This document shows positions 15,801-25,683 of a stretch of DNA of 64,000 nt, piece by piece (the first letter of the stretch is position 1; each line of letters begins with the position of its first letter). Both the position numbers and the translations under genes were made by a program. The DNA is taken from assembly GCA_000023185.1 (NCBI GenBank), contig CP001624.1, positions 558,001-622,000 of the forward strand, in the 5' to 3' direction. This DNA is from Rhizobium leguminosarum bv. trifolii WSM1325. Its GTDB lineage: Bacteria; Pseudomonadota; Alphaproteobacteria; Rhizobiales; Rhizobiaceae. The notes under the pieces are model-generated. The model ran no database searches, was not told where the DNA came from, and saw nothing but the letters and a program-made list of their open reading frames with translations.

Positions 15801-18299
15801 GTACAGAACGCCACGATCGGCGAAACCGGCGGCGAGGTCGACATCCCGGTCACGGCTGACTGGGGTGCCGGCGCCTATGTGACCGCCACGCTCTTTCGCC
15901 CCGGCGACGCCCAGGACAGCCATATGCCGATGCGCTCGATCGGCATCAAATGGCTGAAGGTCGATCCCGAACAGCGCGCGCTGCAGGTAACGATCGACAC
16001 GCCCGAAAAGATGCTGCCGCGCGGACCACTGAACATTGGCCTGCAGGTGGCGGGCGCCGGCGCCAACGAGGATGCCTATGTGACGGTTGCCGCCGTCGAT
16101 GTCGGCATTCTCAACCTGACGCGCTACGAACCGCCGAACCCGGAGGACTGGTATTTCGGCCAGCGCCAGCTCGGCCTTGAAATCCGCGACCTCTATGGCC
16201 GCCTGATCGACGGCTCGCTGGGTGCGACCGGCAAGCTTAGGACCGGCGGCGATGGCGGCGCCATCGCGCTGCAGGCAAGTCCGCCGACGCAAAAGCTCGT
16301 CGCCTTCTTCTCCGGGCCGGTGAAGCTCGACGCCGAAGGCAAGGCCAATGTCTCCTTCGACATCCCGCAATTCAACGGCACGGCGCGAGTCATGGCGGTC
16401 GCCTGGTCGAAATCAGGGGTCGGCCACGGCGTCAAGGATGTCATCATCCGCGATCCTGTCGTGGTGACCGCAAGCCTGCCGAAGTTCCTCTCTCCCGGCG
16501 ACAAGGCCAATCTGCGCCTCGACATCGCCAACACCGATGCGCCGGCCGGCGACTACAAGCTGCAACTGACCGGCAATGACGCAGTCGGCATCGAAGAAGC
16601 ATCCGCCTCGCAGACGATCCGCCTCGAGGCCGGTGCGAAATCCGAGTTGACGCTTTCGCTCATCGGCAAACAGCCAGGCGCCGGCAACGTCTCGATCAAC
16701 CTCTCCGGCGCTTCCGGCCTTTCGCTCGACCAGACGCTCGACGTGCCGGTGCGCCCGGCCTCCTTGCCGATCACCGAACGCAGGGTGCTGGCGCTGAAGC
16801 CGGGGGCAAAGCTCACCGTCGACAAGAACCTGCTGGCCGACAGCGTGCTGCCCGGCGCCTCGATCAGCGTCAACGTCACCCGTTCGGCAGCCTTCGATAT
16901 CCCAGCGCTGCTGATGACGCTCGACCGCTATCCCTTCGGCTGCGCCGAGCAGACCACCAGCCGGGCGCTGCCGCTGCTCTATCTCGCCGAAGTGGCCAAG
17001 CAGGCGGGCATGGCAGACGACGACGATGTGAAGAAGCGCGTGCAGGATGCGATCTACCGCGTGCTCTCCTATCAGGCCTCGGCCGGCAGCTTCGGTCTCT
17101 GGGGACCGGATTCGGGCGATGTCTGGCTTGATTCCTACGTCACCGATTTCCTGACGCGGGCCCGTGAAATGAAATACGACGTGCCGGAAAGAGCTTTCGT
17201 CCAGGCGCTCGAAAACCTGCAGAACACGTTGTCCTACACCACCGACATCAAAGGCCAGGGCGACCAGATCGCCTATGCGATCTATGTGCTTGCCCGCAAC
17301 AAGAAGGCCGCGATCAGCGATCTGCGCTACTATGCCGATACGATGATCAACGACTTCCCGACGCCGCTCGCCAAGGCGCATATCGCCGCCGCGCTGGCGC
17401 TCTACGGCGACGCGCAACGTTCGAAGAATATTTTCCTCGACGCGCTGCAGATGTCGGAGCAGTCGATGGTGTCACGCGTGAACCTGTCGCGTACCGACTA
17501 CGGTACGATCCTGCGCGACGGCGCGGCGATCCTGGCGCTCGCCGCCGAAAGCCGGCCGGTCCCGCCTGTCATCCCGGAACTTGCCAAGGCGGTCGGCAAG
17601 GAATGGGAGCGCAGCAGATATAAGAGCACGCAGGAAGAAGCCTGGATGCTGCTTGCCGCGCGCGCCATCCAGGGCGGTGACGATGGCCTGAAGGTCGATG
17701 TCAATGGCGCTGCGCACACCGGTGCCTACATGGCACGCATGACCGGCGATGCCTTGGCTGACCATCCGCTGACGCTGACCAACCAGACAAACGACACGGT
17801 TTCGGCGGTTGTCACCACCGTTGCCGCCCCGACGGTGCCGCTGCCGGCCGGCGGCGACGGCTTCACCATCGAGCGGACCTATTACACGCTGGACGGCGAG
17901 CAGGCGAATGTCAGCGAGGCGAAGCAGAACGAACGCTACGTCGTCGTCATCCATGTGCGCGAAACCAACGACTGGCCGTCGCGCATCGTTATCACCGACC
18001 TTATGCCGGCCGGCTTCGAGATCGACAATCCTAACCTCGTCGATAGCGCCCAGATGACGAATTTCGACTGGATCGGCGAGATCTCCGCCGCCCATACCGA
18101 ATTCCGCTACGACCGCTTCGTCGCCGCCTTCAACCGCGCGGCGGGCGACAACCGCGAATTCAACGTCGCCTATGTCGTGCGCGCGGTTACCCCCGGCACC
18201 TACGACCATCCGGCCGCAAACGTCGAGGACATGTACCGGCCGGATCTTTCGGCCCGCACGGCAACCGGCAAGATGGAGGTCGTGACGGCGCAACAATGA
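12831..18299 (+). CDS. Bacterial alpha-2-macroglobulin with PAN domain
   Basis: This is a very large envelope protein of about 1822 residues. After a signal peptide comes a PAN/apple-like domain (about residues 24-95, cysteines in the DQCKTSCIGDKSC and KWCFLKSDF segments). A helical TPR-like stretch (residues 130-260) and repeated macroglobulin beta domains follow. The thioester motif CAEQ is at about residue 1371 (YPFGCAEQTTSRALPL). Such proteins trap proteases that enter the periplasm, in partnership with PBP1c. The start at ATG 12831 follows GGGGGGAA; an upstream in-frame ATG at 12765 would mask the signal peptide. The next gene overlaps it by ATGA. Confidence 0.92.
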   Translation: MSVRSFFAFATIAFSMIAVSFPAVAAETKRDIQTIKDADFFGFDLRTEQNISLDQCKTSCIGDKSCKAFTYNPKVKWCFLKSDFKTMNAFPGAIAGKIVETAAQQERDIGAAPRLTFLTNDLIQQAHDFKDNLTLTDDQQGQGVDSLTANARLDLTANNLADALKSFHGALSITPDDADLWLETARAAASLGSAESNTTGQAVVDALNGYELTRTAAKRAEALAVLATALERNANYRPALDAYKASLALVGAKDVQAAYLQLKSTQGFRVTEHTVDADSATPRACVTFSEALVKTTDYTPFVTLNGEAPKALETKDKQICVEGLTHGQTYKIALRTGLPSSVDEVLEAPVSVDVYIKDRSQIVRFTGDSFVLPSTARRGIPIVSVNMTSANLKLYRIGDRAIAPLLANSQFLSQLDGYSAQNIQDQNGELVWQGSIDIANELNKDIVTSFPVDEALPERKPGIYVMTATAANGPAQEWDSQATQWFLVSDIGVTTYAGTDGLNVFTRSLASAKPISGVELQLLAKNNEVLGTATTDENGRATFTAGLIRGTAALTPAVITAKNGTSDYVFLDMTRAGFDLSDRGVTGRAAPGAIDVLTFTERGIYRAGETVHAQALARDTDGNAIENLPLTFIFSRPDGVEDRRIVSQTSNLGGYTVDFPTQETAMRGTWTMNIYTDPKGSAIATKSFLVDDFVPDRTDMEIKTEAKEVGPDTPATITVSGKYLYGAPAAGLTLEGDVVVKPTRESAAYKGFLFGLADEEASEDSRLPIDGLPELDENGEASTDLTISELPATTQLLNATVYMRMQEAGGRAIERSLTIPVKNERASIGIKPEFSDDLPENSIANFTVIGVDANGQKQETKGLRWKFYSLNRQYQWYREGTAWKYEPVYTAEQVSNGSVDATMDGGKISVPVTWGRYRLEVESPDADGPTSSVEFDAGWFVSSTSTETPDGLEIALDKDSYKIGETAKLKVTSRYGGELMVTAGTEKLVAVQNATIGETGGEVDIPVTADWGAGAYVTATLFRPGDAQDSHMPMRSIGIKWLKVDPEQRALQVTIDTPEKMLPRGPLNIGLQVAGAGANEDAYVTVAAVDVGILNLTRYEPPNPEDWYFGQRQLGLEIRDLYGRLIDGSLGATGKLRTGGDGGAIALQASPPTQKLVAFFSGPVKLDAEGKANVSFDIPQFNGTARVMAVAWSKSGVGHGVKDVIIRDPVVVTASLPKFLSPGDKANLRLDIANTDAPAGDYKLQLTGNDAVGIEEASASQTIRLEAGAKSELTLSLIGKQPGAGNVSINLSGASGLSLDQTLDVPVRPASLPITERRVLALKPGAKLTVDKNLLADSVLPGASISVNVTRSAAFDIPALLMTLDRYPFGCAEQTTSRALPLLYLAEVAKQAGMADDDDVKKRVQDAIYRVLSYQASAGSFGLWGPDSGDVWLDSYVTDFLTRAREMKYDVPERAFVQALENLQNTLSYTTDIKGQGDQIAYAIYVLARNKKAAISDLRYYADTMINDFPTPLAKAHIAAALALYGDAQRSKNIFLDALQMSEQSMVSRVNLSRTDYGTILRDGAAILALAAESRPVPPVIPELAKAVGKEWERSRYKSTQEEAWMLLAARAIQGGDDGLKVDVNGAAHTGAYMARMTGDALADHPLTLTNQTNDTVSAVVTTVAAPTVPLPAGGDGFTIERTYYTLDGEQANVSEAKQNERYVVVIHVRETNDWPSRIVITDLMPAGFEIDNPNLVDSAQMTNFDWIGEISAAHTEFRYDRFVAAFNRAAGDNREFNVAYVVRAVTPGTYDHPAANVEDMYRPDLSARTATGKMEVVTAQQ

Positions 18300-20374
18300 G
18301 GCGGTGGCACAAGTTTGCGATCGGGTCGGCTGCCGGCATCGTTGTTGCCGGTGCGGCTCTCTTTGCGCTCGATGCCGCCGACAAGGCCTTTCCGCCGCCG
18401 CTGGACAGGGCAAATGCCGTATCCGCCGAAGTGCTGGATGCCGACGGGCAATTGCTGCGTGCCTTCGCGACGTCGGAAGGCCGCTGGCGGCTGAAGACGG
18501 CGGTCTCCGACGTCGACCCGCAATTCCTGCGCATGCTGATCGCCTATGAGGACCAGCGTTTCTACGACCACGGCGGCGTCGACCCCTGGGCGCTCGGACG
18601 CGCTGGCGTGCAACTGATCAGCAACGGCCGCATCGTCTCCGGCGCCTCGACGCTGTCGATGCAGGTGGCGCGGTTGATCGAGCCGCGCGAAGGGCGCTCG
18701 CTTTCGGCAAAACTCCTGCAATTGGTGCGCGCCATGCAGATCGAGCGGCGGCTGTCGAAGCAACAGATTCTCGACCTCTATCTCACACACGCGCCCTATG
18801 GCGGCAATCTGGAAGGCGTGCGCGCCGCAAGCCTTGCCTATTTCGGCAAGGAACCGCGGCGCCTGACGATCGCCGAGGCAGCGTTGCTCGTCGCCCTGCC
18901 GCAATTGCCGGAACGGCGCCGGCCGGACCGCAACCTCAAGGCCGCCGAGACCGCGCGCAAGCGCGTGCTCGACCGCGTCGCGGTCGCTAGAGCCGTTGGC
19001 GACGGCGAAGCGGAGCGGGCTGAAGGCGTCGCGGTTCCTGCGCGGCGCATGCAATTGCCCGCACTTGCCGCCCATGTCGCCGAATCAGCACTTCGCAAGG
19101 AGCCGACGGTTCTCAAGCATCAGACGACGCTGAAGAAACAGGTGCAGCAAGGGCTGGAGGCAGTTGCGCGGGCAGCGGCATTCAAGCTCGGGCCGAAGCT
19201 CTCGCTTGCCATGGTGATGGCGGATGCGCAGACGGGCGCGATCGTCGGCGAGGTCGGCTCGGCCGATTATTTCGATGCCAGCCGCTCCGGCTGGATCGAC
19301 ATGACGCGCGTCAACCGCTCGCCGGGCTCGACGTTGAAGCCCTTCATCTACGGGTTGGCCTTCGAGCAGGGCTTGGTGTCCCAGGAGACGATTATCGAAG
19401 ACCGGCCCGCCGATTTCTTCGGTTATCGGCCGCGCAATTTCGACATGAGCTATCAGGGCGACGTCACCGTGCGCGAGGCGCTGCAGCTTTCGCTGAACGT
19501 GCCGGCCGTAAAGCTGCTCGATGCCGTCGGGCCGTCGCGGCTGATGGTCCGCTTTCGCCGCGCCGAGGTTCGCCCGGTCCTTCCGCCGAACGAGACGCCG
19601 GGGCTTGCGATCGGTCTTGGCGGCGTCGGCATCACCCTGAAGGATCTGGTGCAGCTCTATACGGCGCTCGCCAATCGCGGTCAGCCGGTCAGGCTCGGCG
19701 ACGGCGTCACCGGTGCACCGGCCAAGCTCGACGGCGAACCGCTGCTGGAACCGGTCGCGGTCTGGAACGTCGCCGATATTCTCTCCGGGGTTATTCCGCC
19801 CGCCGGCGCGCCGCAGCGCGGCATCGCCTACAAGACCGGCACGAGCTATGGCTATCGCGACGCCTGGTCGGTCGGCTATGATGGGCGCTATGTGCTCGGC
19901 GTCTGGGTCGGACGGCCTGACAATAGCGCCGTGCCGGGATTGACCGGCTATGGCACCGCCGCGCCGATCCTGTTCGAGGGGTTCGCCAAGTCAGGCATCG
20001 CGACGACGCCGCTGCCCCGCCCGCCCGCAGGCGCCGTGCGCATCGCCCAGTCCGAGCTGCCGATCAGCCAGCGGCGTTTCGCCCTCAATGCCAGCGGCCT
20101 GCTCGCCTCCGGCCGCGAGGCCGCACCTCAGATCATCTATCCGCCCGAGGGCGCGCATGTCGATCTCGGCGCTGGGCAAGGCAACCTGTCACCGCTGATG
20201 CTGAAGCTCCAGGGCGGCCGCGCCCCCTTCCGCTGGCTTGCCAACGGCAAGCCGCTGCCTGATCTCTCCCGCCGGCGCATCCAGCAATGGCTGCCTGATG
20301 GCGGCGGCTACTCGAAACTGACCGTCATCGACTCGGCCGGACGCGCCGCAAGCGTCGGCGTCTTCATCGATTGA
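18296..20374 (+). CDS. pbpC: Penicillin-binding protein 1C
   Basis: This bifunctional peptidoglycan synthase has 692 residues. An N-terminal membrane anchor (residues 8-28) precedes the GT51 glycosyltransferase domain with EDQRFYDHGGVD (catalytic Glu near 85) and GASTLSMQVAR. The transpeptidase domain has SPGSTLKP (active Ser about 345), SLN and KTGTS. The C-terminal BiPBP_C domain typical of PBP1c is present (IIYPPEGAHVDL onward). The start overlaps the macroglobulin stop (ATGA), so translation is coupled. PBP1c and alpha-2-macroglobulin are a recurrent pair proposed to repair the wall where proteases intrude. Confidence 0.93.
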   Translation: MRRWHKFAIGSAAGIVVAGAALFALDAADKAFPPPLDRANAVSAEVLDADGQLLRAFATSEGRWRLKTAVSDVDPQFLRMLIAYEDQRFYDHGGVDPWALGRAGVQLISNGRIVSGASTLSMQVARLIEPREGRSLSAKLLQLVRAMQIERRLSKQQILDLYLTHAPYGGNLEGVRAASLAYFGKEPRRLTIAEAALLVALPQLPERRRPDRNLKAAETARKRVLDRVAVARAVGDGEAERAEGVAVPARRMQLPALAAHVAESALRKEPTVLKHQTTLKKQVQQGLEAVARAAAFKLGPKLSLAMVMADAQTGAIVGEVGSADYFDASRSGWIDMTRVNRSPGSTLKPFIYGLAFEQGLVSQETIIEDRPADFFGYRPRNFDMSYQGDVTVREALQLSLNVPAVKLLDAVGPSRLMVRFRRAEVRPVLPPNETPGLAIGLGGVGITLKDLVQLYTALANRGQPVRLGDGVTGAPAKLDGEPLLEPVAVWNVADILSGVIPPAGAPQRGIAYKTGTSYGYRDAWSVGYDGRYVLGVWVGRPDNSAVPGLTGYGTAAPILFEGFAKSGIATTPLPRPPAGAVRIAQSELPISQRRFALNASGLLASGREAAPQIIYPPEGAHVDLGAGQGNLSPLMLKLQGGRAPFRWLANGKPLPDLSRRRIQQWLPDGGGYSKLTVIDSAGRAASVGVFID

Positions 20375-20432
20375 GGGAACAAAACCCAGCTGCAACCGTT
20401 TGGAACAATCTCCCTTCAACGTCAGCGGCCTC

Positions 20433-23042
20433 ATGACTCTCCCGACAGCGACCTACCGGATACAATTCCGCAACGGCATGACCTTCGATCGCGCCTGCGA
20501 CCTCGTTCCCTACCTCAAGACACTCGGCATCAGCCACCTCTACGCCTCTCCGATCTTCACCGCCGTCAGCGGCTCGACCCACGGCTACGACGTCACCGAC
20601 GCCAACGAGATCGACCCGGTGCTCGGCGGTCGGGCAGGATTCGAACGGCTGACGGACAGCCTCGCCTCGGCGGGCATGGGGCTGGTCCTCGACATCGTGC
20701 CGAACCACATGGCAGCCTCGCCGGAAAACGGCTGGTGGCGCGACGTGCTGACATTTGGCCGGCAAAGCGCCTATTTTAGCCACTTCGACATCGACTGGAG
20801 CGAACCGCTGACGCTGCCGCAGCTCGGCCAGGATTTCGAGGGAGCACTGGCCAGTGGCGAACTGCGCGTCGCGCTCGACGAAACGCATGGCAATTTCGCC
20901 TTCGGTTATTTCGAAACGCTGTTGCCGCTGAACCCCGGCAGTTACGGAGCGATCGCAAACCGGCTCGGCGATCCGGTTGCCGACAGAATGGCGGAGACCG
21001 CGGCCGCGACCTCCGGCGAGAACTTCAACCGCGCGATGCGTGACATTCTCTTCGAAGGCGGCGATCGGGCAGTCCTCCGGCAGAAGCTCGATGACCTCTC
21101 GGCCGATCGCGATTTCATGCAAAGCCTGCATGAGGCACAGCATTGGCGGCTCACCCATTGGAAGGAGGCGGCACGACATCTGAGCTATCGCCGCTTTTTC
21201 GAGGTGACCGGATTGGTCGGCACCCGCGTCGAAGATCCAGCCGTGTTCGAGGACATGCACCGGCTGGTGATCGAGCTGGTGCGCCATGGCAAAGTCCAGG
21301 GCCTGCGCATCGATCATGTCGATGGGCTCGCCGAACCCACGGCCTATCTGGACAGGCTGCGGGAGGCCGCCGGACCGGACAGCTATATCGTCGTGGAAAA
21401 GATCCTGGGAACCGGTGAGGTCCTGCCGGAGAACTGGCCGGTTGCCGGCACCACCGGATATGAATTCATCGCCGCGCTGAGCGAGCTGTTCATCGACGGC
21501 GGCGGTCTGCGCATAATGGACGTTGCCTATCGCAGCGTTGCCGGTGAGACGGCTGATCTCGAGGAGGGCCGGAGAATTGCCAAGCGACTGATGGTCGAAC
21601 GCAATTTCGCCGGCGAGACCGACAGGCTGGTGTCGATCGCATCAGGCATCTTTCCCGAGGTGAAAAGAGACGACATCGCCACTGCGCTCAGCGAGTTGCT
21701 GATCGCCTTTCCGGTCTACCGCACCTATGGCGACGGCGGCCCACTTTCCTGGCAGGATTCAGCAGTGCTTGCCGCCACCGCCTCGCAAGCCATGACGCGG
21801 CTCGATGACCGGCGTGCTTGCGACCATGTGCTGAAGCTCCTCGAAGGCAAGGTCGAAGGCGACGCGGCCCACGACTTCCGTATCCGCTTCCAGCAATTGA
21901 GCGGGCCGGTAATGGCGAAGGCGACGGAAGATACGCTGTTTTACCGTTACAATAGGCTGCTTGCCGCCAACGAAGTCGGCGGCGAACCTGGCAAGGCGCC
22001 TGGCGGCCCGGACGAATTTCACCGCCGCATGGCCGAGCGGGCGCGGCTGCAGCCGCATGGGCTTTCGGCCAGCGCCACCCACGACACCAAACGCGGCGAG
22101 GATGCGCGTGCAAGGCTTTATGCGTTGAGCGAAGGCGCGGATGTTTTTGCCCAGGCGGTCGCGCGTTGGCGCGAGATGAACCGTCCCTGGCTGAAGGATC
22201 TGGCGGATGGCACCGCGCCGGAACCCAATGTCGAATGGATGCTTTATCAGGCTCTGGCCGGCATCTGGCCGGAGGATTTCGACAGAGCACAGACGGAAGA
22301 ACTCCGCGAACGCTTCACCGATTACGCCGTCAAGGCGGTGCGCGAGGCAAAACTGCGCAGCGGCTGGACAAAACAGGATGCCGACTACGAGGAAGCGGTC
22401 ACCACCTATGCCGCGGCGCTGGTCTCGCCCGATAATGACGTCTTCCTCGAGGATTTCGAAAGGGTGCTGCAGCCCTTCATCGCGGCGGGTTACCTCAACA
22501 GCCTGTCGCAGACGCTGCTCAAGCTGACGGCCCCCGGCATTCCCGATATCTACCAGGGTGCCGAAGGCTTCGATTTCAGTCTCGTCGATCCCGACAATCG
22601 CCGGCCGGTCGATCATCAGCAACTGACGGCCTGGCTAGCCGAACCCGGTCCGATCGCCAAGCTGCAGGCGGCAGCGTTGAAACAGCGCCTCGTCGGGATC
22701 GGCCTGCAGCTGCGCCAACGGCACGCGGACCTCTTTGCTGGAGGCGACTATCTGCCGCTGAAGGTGACGGGCAACCGGCGCGACCATGTGCTTGCTTTTG
22801 CCCGAGTGCACAAGAGTGATTTCGCCATCATCGCGGCGCCGCGGCTGATGTTCGGCTGGCTCGATCCGGGCGTGCTCTTTGCCGGCCCGGAATTCTGGGA
22901 GGATACGACGATTGCCGTCCCCTCCCCGCTTCACGGGTTGAAGGCCGACATGCTGACCGGAAAGACGATCGAGCCCGGCGGCAGCATTTCGGTCGCCGCC
23001 CTGCTCGGGAGCCAGCCCGTCGGGCTGATCACCCCGATCTGA
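20433..23042 (+). CDS. treY: (1->4)-alpha-D-glucan 1-alpha-D-glucosylmutase (maltooligosyl trehalose synthase)
   Basis: The enzyme has about 869 residues and is a GH13 member that converts the reducing end of maltodextrins into a trehalosyl unit. TreZ then releases trehalose. It begins PTATYRIQFRNGMTFDRA, the standard TreY opening. GH13 regions are visible: LVLDIVPNHMA (region I), GLRIDHVDGL (region II with the nucleophile Asp), YIVVEKIL (acid/base Glu) and SATHDTKRGED (region IV). ATG 20433 fits the family start; TTG 20400 is the alternative. No treZ or treX gene is next to it here, which is unusual since these are normally clustered. Confidence 0.92.
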   Translation: MTLPTATYRIQFRNGMTFDRACDLVPYLKTLGISHLYASPIFTAVSGSTHGYDVTDANEIDPVLGGRAGFERLTDSLASAGMGLVLDIVPNHMAASPENGWWRDVLTFGRQSAYFSHFDIDWSEPLTLPQLGQDFEGALASGELRVALDETHGNFAFGYFETLLPLNPGSYGAIANRLGDPVADRMAETAAATSGENFNRAMRDILFEGGDRAVLRQKLDDLSADRDFMQSLHEAQHWRLTHWKEAARHLSYRRFFEVTGLVGTRVEDPAVFEDMHRLVIELVRHGKVQGLRIDHVDGLAEPTAYLDRLREAAGPDSYIVVEKILGTGEVLPENWPVAGTTGYEFIAALSELFIDGGGLRIMDVAYRSVAGETADLEEGRRIAKRLMVERNFAGETDRLVSIASGIFPEVKRDDIATALSELLIAFPVYRTYGDGGPLSWQDSAVLAATASQAMTRLDDRRACDHVLKLLEGKVEGDAAHDFRIRFQQLSGPVMAKATEDTLFYRYNRLLAANEVGGEPGKAPGGPDEFHRRMAERARLQPHGLSASATHDTKRGEDARARLYALSEGADVFAQAVARWREMNRPWLKDLADGTAPEPNVEWMLYQALAGIWPEDFDRAQTEELRERFTDYAVKAVREAKLRSGWTKQDADYEEAVTTYAAALVSPDNDVFLEDFERVLQPFIAAGYLNSLSQTLLKLTAPGIPDIYQGAEGFDFSLVDPDNRRPVDHQQLTAWLAEPGPIAKLQAAALKQRLVGIGLQLRQRHADLFAGGDYLPLKVTGNRRDHVLAFARVHKSDFAIIAAPRLMFGWLDPGVLFAGPEFWEDTTIAVPSPLHGLKADMLTGKTIEPGGSISVAALLGSQPVGLITPI

Positions 23043-23082
23043 GGACTAGTCGGCGCAAAAATCATATCCATGAAAATAGTGC

Positions 23083-23113
23083 TTGACCTTCCAGTCGCTG
23101 GAAGGTGGATAAG
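23083..23113 (+). promoter_or_regulatory. Copper-responsive MerR-type (CueR/HmrR) promoter-operator
   Basis: The -35 is TTGACC and the -10 is GATAAG, with a 19-bp spacer. Between them lies a perfect dyad with arms ACCTTCCA and TGGAAGGT around GTCGC (23086-23106). The overlong spacer spanned by a MerR-class palindrome is the hallmark of promoters activated by DNA distortion. It drives the copper ATPase gene. Confidence 0.9.
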
Positions 23114-23148
23114 CCTATCCAACGGCCCTTCGGGCATAGGAGATAGTC

Positions 23149-25674
23149 ATGGATATCAAGCACGAGCACGACCACCACCATAGCAACGCCGATGGCGATG
23201 ATCATGGCCATTGCGGCCATGATCAGGAGAAGGCTGCCGATGCCATGATCCGTGATCCTGTCTGCGGCATGACCGTCGATCCGCAGGCCGGCAAACCCTC
23301 GCTCGAGCATGAGGGCCGCACCTATCATTTCTGCTCCGAGGGCTGCCGGACCAAGTTTGCGGCAGTACCTGAGGATTATCTGAGCGCGAAGGACCCCGTC
23401 TGCGGCATGACCGTCGATCGCTCGACAGCGAAGCACTTCCTGAAAGCCGACGGTGAGAAATTCTATTTCTGCTCGCCCGCCTGCCAAGCGAAATTCGAAG
23501 CCGACCCCGCAGCCTATCGCGACGGCAAGCACCCGCCGGCAAAGCCGGCACAAAAGGGCACGCTCTATACCTGCCCGATGCATCCCGAAGTCGTCAGCGA
23601 TCGTCCCGGCGACTGCCCGAAATGCGGCATGGCGCTGGAGCCGATGGGCATTCCGCCTGATGACGAAGGTCCGAACCCTGAACTCGTCGATTTCATCAGG
23701 CGGCTCTCGGTCAGCGCCATTCTCGCCCTACCGTTGCTGGCGCTCAGCATGGGGCCGATGTTCGGCCTGCCGCTCCGCGACGCGATCGGCGAACCCCTGG
23801 CGTCGTTCATCGAACTGCTGTTGGCAACGCCGGTGGTGCTCTGGGCGGCCCTGCCCTTCTTCCGCCGCGCATGGGCGTCTGTCGTCAACCGCAGCCCAAA
23901 TATGTGGACGCTGATCGGTCTCGGCGTCGGCACCGCCTATCTCTACAGCGTCGTTGCCACGCTTGTGCCCGGCATCTTCCCCATGGGCTTTTATGGCCAT
24001 GGCGCGGCCGTGCCCGTCTATTTCGAGGCAGCAGCCGTCATCGTCGCGCTCGTCTTCGTCGGCCAGGTGCTGGAATTGAAGGCGCGCGAACGCACCGGCT
24101 CGGCAATCCGCGCTCTTCTCGACCTTGCGCCGAAGACGGCGCGGCGCCTCGATGCCGACGGCAGCGAGCGTGACGTGCCGGTGGACGATATCCAGACTGG
24201 GGACCGGCTGCGCGTGCGCCCCGGCGAGCGGGTGCCGGTGGACGGCTCCATCCTCGAAGGCCAGTCGACGGTCGATGAATCGATGATATCAGGCGAGCCT
24301 CTGCCCCTGGAAAAGTCGAAGGGCGACCCGCTGACCGGCGGCACGATCAACAAGAACGGCACCTTCGTCATGACCGCCGAAAAGGTGGGTGCAGACACGG
24401 TGCTGTCGCGCATCGTCGACATGGTCGCCAAGGCGCAACGCTCGCGGGCGCCGATCCAGGGCGCGGTCGACCGGGTCTCGGCCGTCTTCGTGCCGGCGGT
24501 GGTCGCCGCTGCCGTCCTTGCCTTCCTCGTCTGGGTCGCGATCGGGCCGGAGCCGCGCATGGCGAATGGCCTGCTTGCCGCCGTCGCCGTTCTCATCATC
24601 GCCTGCCCCTGCGCGCTCGGGCTTGCGACGCCGATGTCGATCATGATCGCGACGGGGCGGGGCGCACAGGAAGGCGTGCTGATCAAGGACGCCGAAGCGC
24701 TCGAGCGTTTTTCCAAGGTCGACACGCTGATCGTCGATAAGACCGGCACGCTGACCGAAGGCAAGCCGAAGCTTACCGATATCGTCGCCTTCGACGGGGT
24801 CGGAGAAGAGCGGCTGCTGTCGCTGGCAGCAAGCCTGGAGCGCGGCTCCGAACATCCGCTGGCCGAGGCGATCGTTTCCGGCGCCGAGGAGCGCGGCGTC
24901 CCCTTCGTCGAGGTCAGCGCCTTCGAGGCAAGGACCGGCAAGGGCGTTCAGGGCCTTGCCGGCGGCACATCGGTGGCGCTTGGCAATGCGGCGATGCTTA
25001 GCGATCTCGGCATCGATCCCCACGCACTTGCCGAGAAGACCGAAGCCCTGCGCGGCGACGGCAAGACGGTGATGTTCGTGGTATTCGACGGCGCGCTTGC
25101 CGGTCTTGTCGCCGTTGCCGACAGGATCAAGCCGACGACAGCCGCCGCCATCAACGCGCTGCACGACAGCGGGCTGAAGATCATCATGGCGACCGGCGAC
25201 AACGAGGCCACGGCGCGTGCGGTGGCAAAAAGCCTCGGCATCGACGAGGTGCGCGCCGATGTGCTTCCGGAAGGCAAGAAGGCGCTGATCGACGAATTGC
25301 GTGCCAAGGGCGCCATCATCGCCATGGCCGGCGACGGCGTCAACGATGCGCCGGCCCTTGCCGCCGCCGATGTCGGCATCGCCATGGGGACCGGCGCCGA
25401 CGTCGCGATGGAAAGCGCCGGCATCACCTTGGTGAAGGGCGATCTGAACGGCATCGTCAGGGCACGGCGGCTGGCGGAGGCGACGATGCAAAACATCCGC
25501 CAGAATCTCGGCTTCGCCTTCGGCTATAACGCGCTCGGCGTGCCGATCGCGGCCGGCCTGCTCTATCCGATCTTCGGGCTGCTGCTTTCGCCGATGATCG
25601 CCGCGGCGGCAATGAGCCTGTCGTCCGTTTCGGTCATTGCCAATGCGCTGAGACTGCGTTTTGCAAAACTATAG
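23149..25674 (+). CDS. actP: Copper-translocating P1B-type ATPase
   Basis: The 841-residue Cu(+) export ATPase has an N-terminus with a His cluster ([20 protein letters not shown]), then two YHS-type metal domains (each DPVCGMTV...HFCS..C..KF, about residues 36-125). A heavy-metal-binding segment (YTCPMHPEV...[10 protein letters not shown]) follows. The classic GMTCxxC domain is absent. The core has the membrane metal site [10 protein letters not shown], the phosphorylated aspartate [15 protein letters not shown] and [16 protein letters not shown] site precedes ATG 23149. It is transcribed from the dyad promoter at 23083-23113 with the regulator gene directly behind it. The symbol follows rhizobial usage; copA is equivalent. 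Confidence 0.92.
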   Translation: MDIKHEHDHHHSNADGDDHGHCGHDQEKAADAMIRDPVCGMTVDPQAGKPSLEHEGRTYHFCSEGCRTKFAAVPEDYLSAKDPVCGMTVDRSTAKHFLKADGEKFYFCSPACQAKFEADPAAYRDGKHPPAKPAQKGTLYTCPMHPEVVSDRPGDCPKCGMALEPMGIPPDDEGPNPELVDFIRRLSVSAILALPLLALSMGPMFGLPLRDAIGEPLASFIELLLATPVVLWAALPFFRRAWASVVNRSPNMWTLIGLGVGTAYLYSVVATLVPGIFPMGFYGHGAAVPVYFEAAAVIVALVFVGQVLELKARERTGSAIRALLDLAPKTARRLDADGSERDVPVDDIQTGDRLRVRPGERVPVDGSILEGQSTVDESMISGEPLPLEKSKGDPLTGGTINKNGTFVMTAEKVGADTVLSRIVDMVAKAQRSRAPIQGAVDRVSAVFVPAVVAAAVLAFLVWVAIGPEPRMANGLLAAVAVLIIACPCALGLATPMSIMIATGRGAQEGVLIKDAEALERFSKVDTLIVDKTGTLTEGKPKLTDIVAFDGVGEERLLSLAASLERGSEHPLAEAIVSGAEERGVPFVEVSAFEARTGKGVQGLAGGTSVALGNAAMLSDLGIDPHALAEKTEALRGDGKTVMFVVFDGALAGLVAVADRIKPTTAAAINALHDSGLKIIMATGDNEATARAVAKSLGIDEVRADVLPEGKKALIDELRAKGAIIAMAGDGVNDAPALAAADVGIAMGTGADVAMESAGITLVKGDLNGIVRARRLAEATMQNIRQNLGFAFGYNALGVPIAAGLLYPIFGLLLSPMIAAAAMSLSSVSVIANALRLRFAKL

Positions 25675-25683
25675 GAGATGGCA

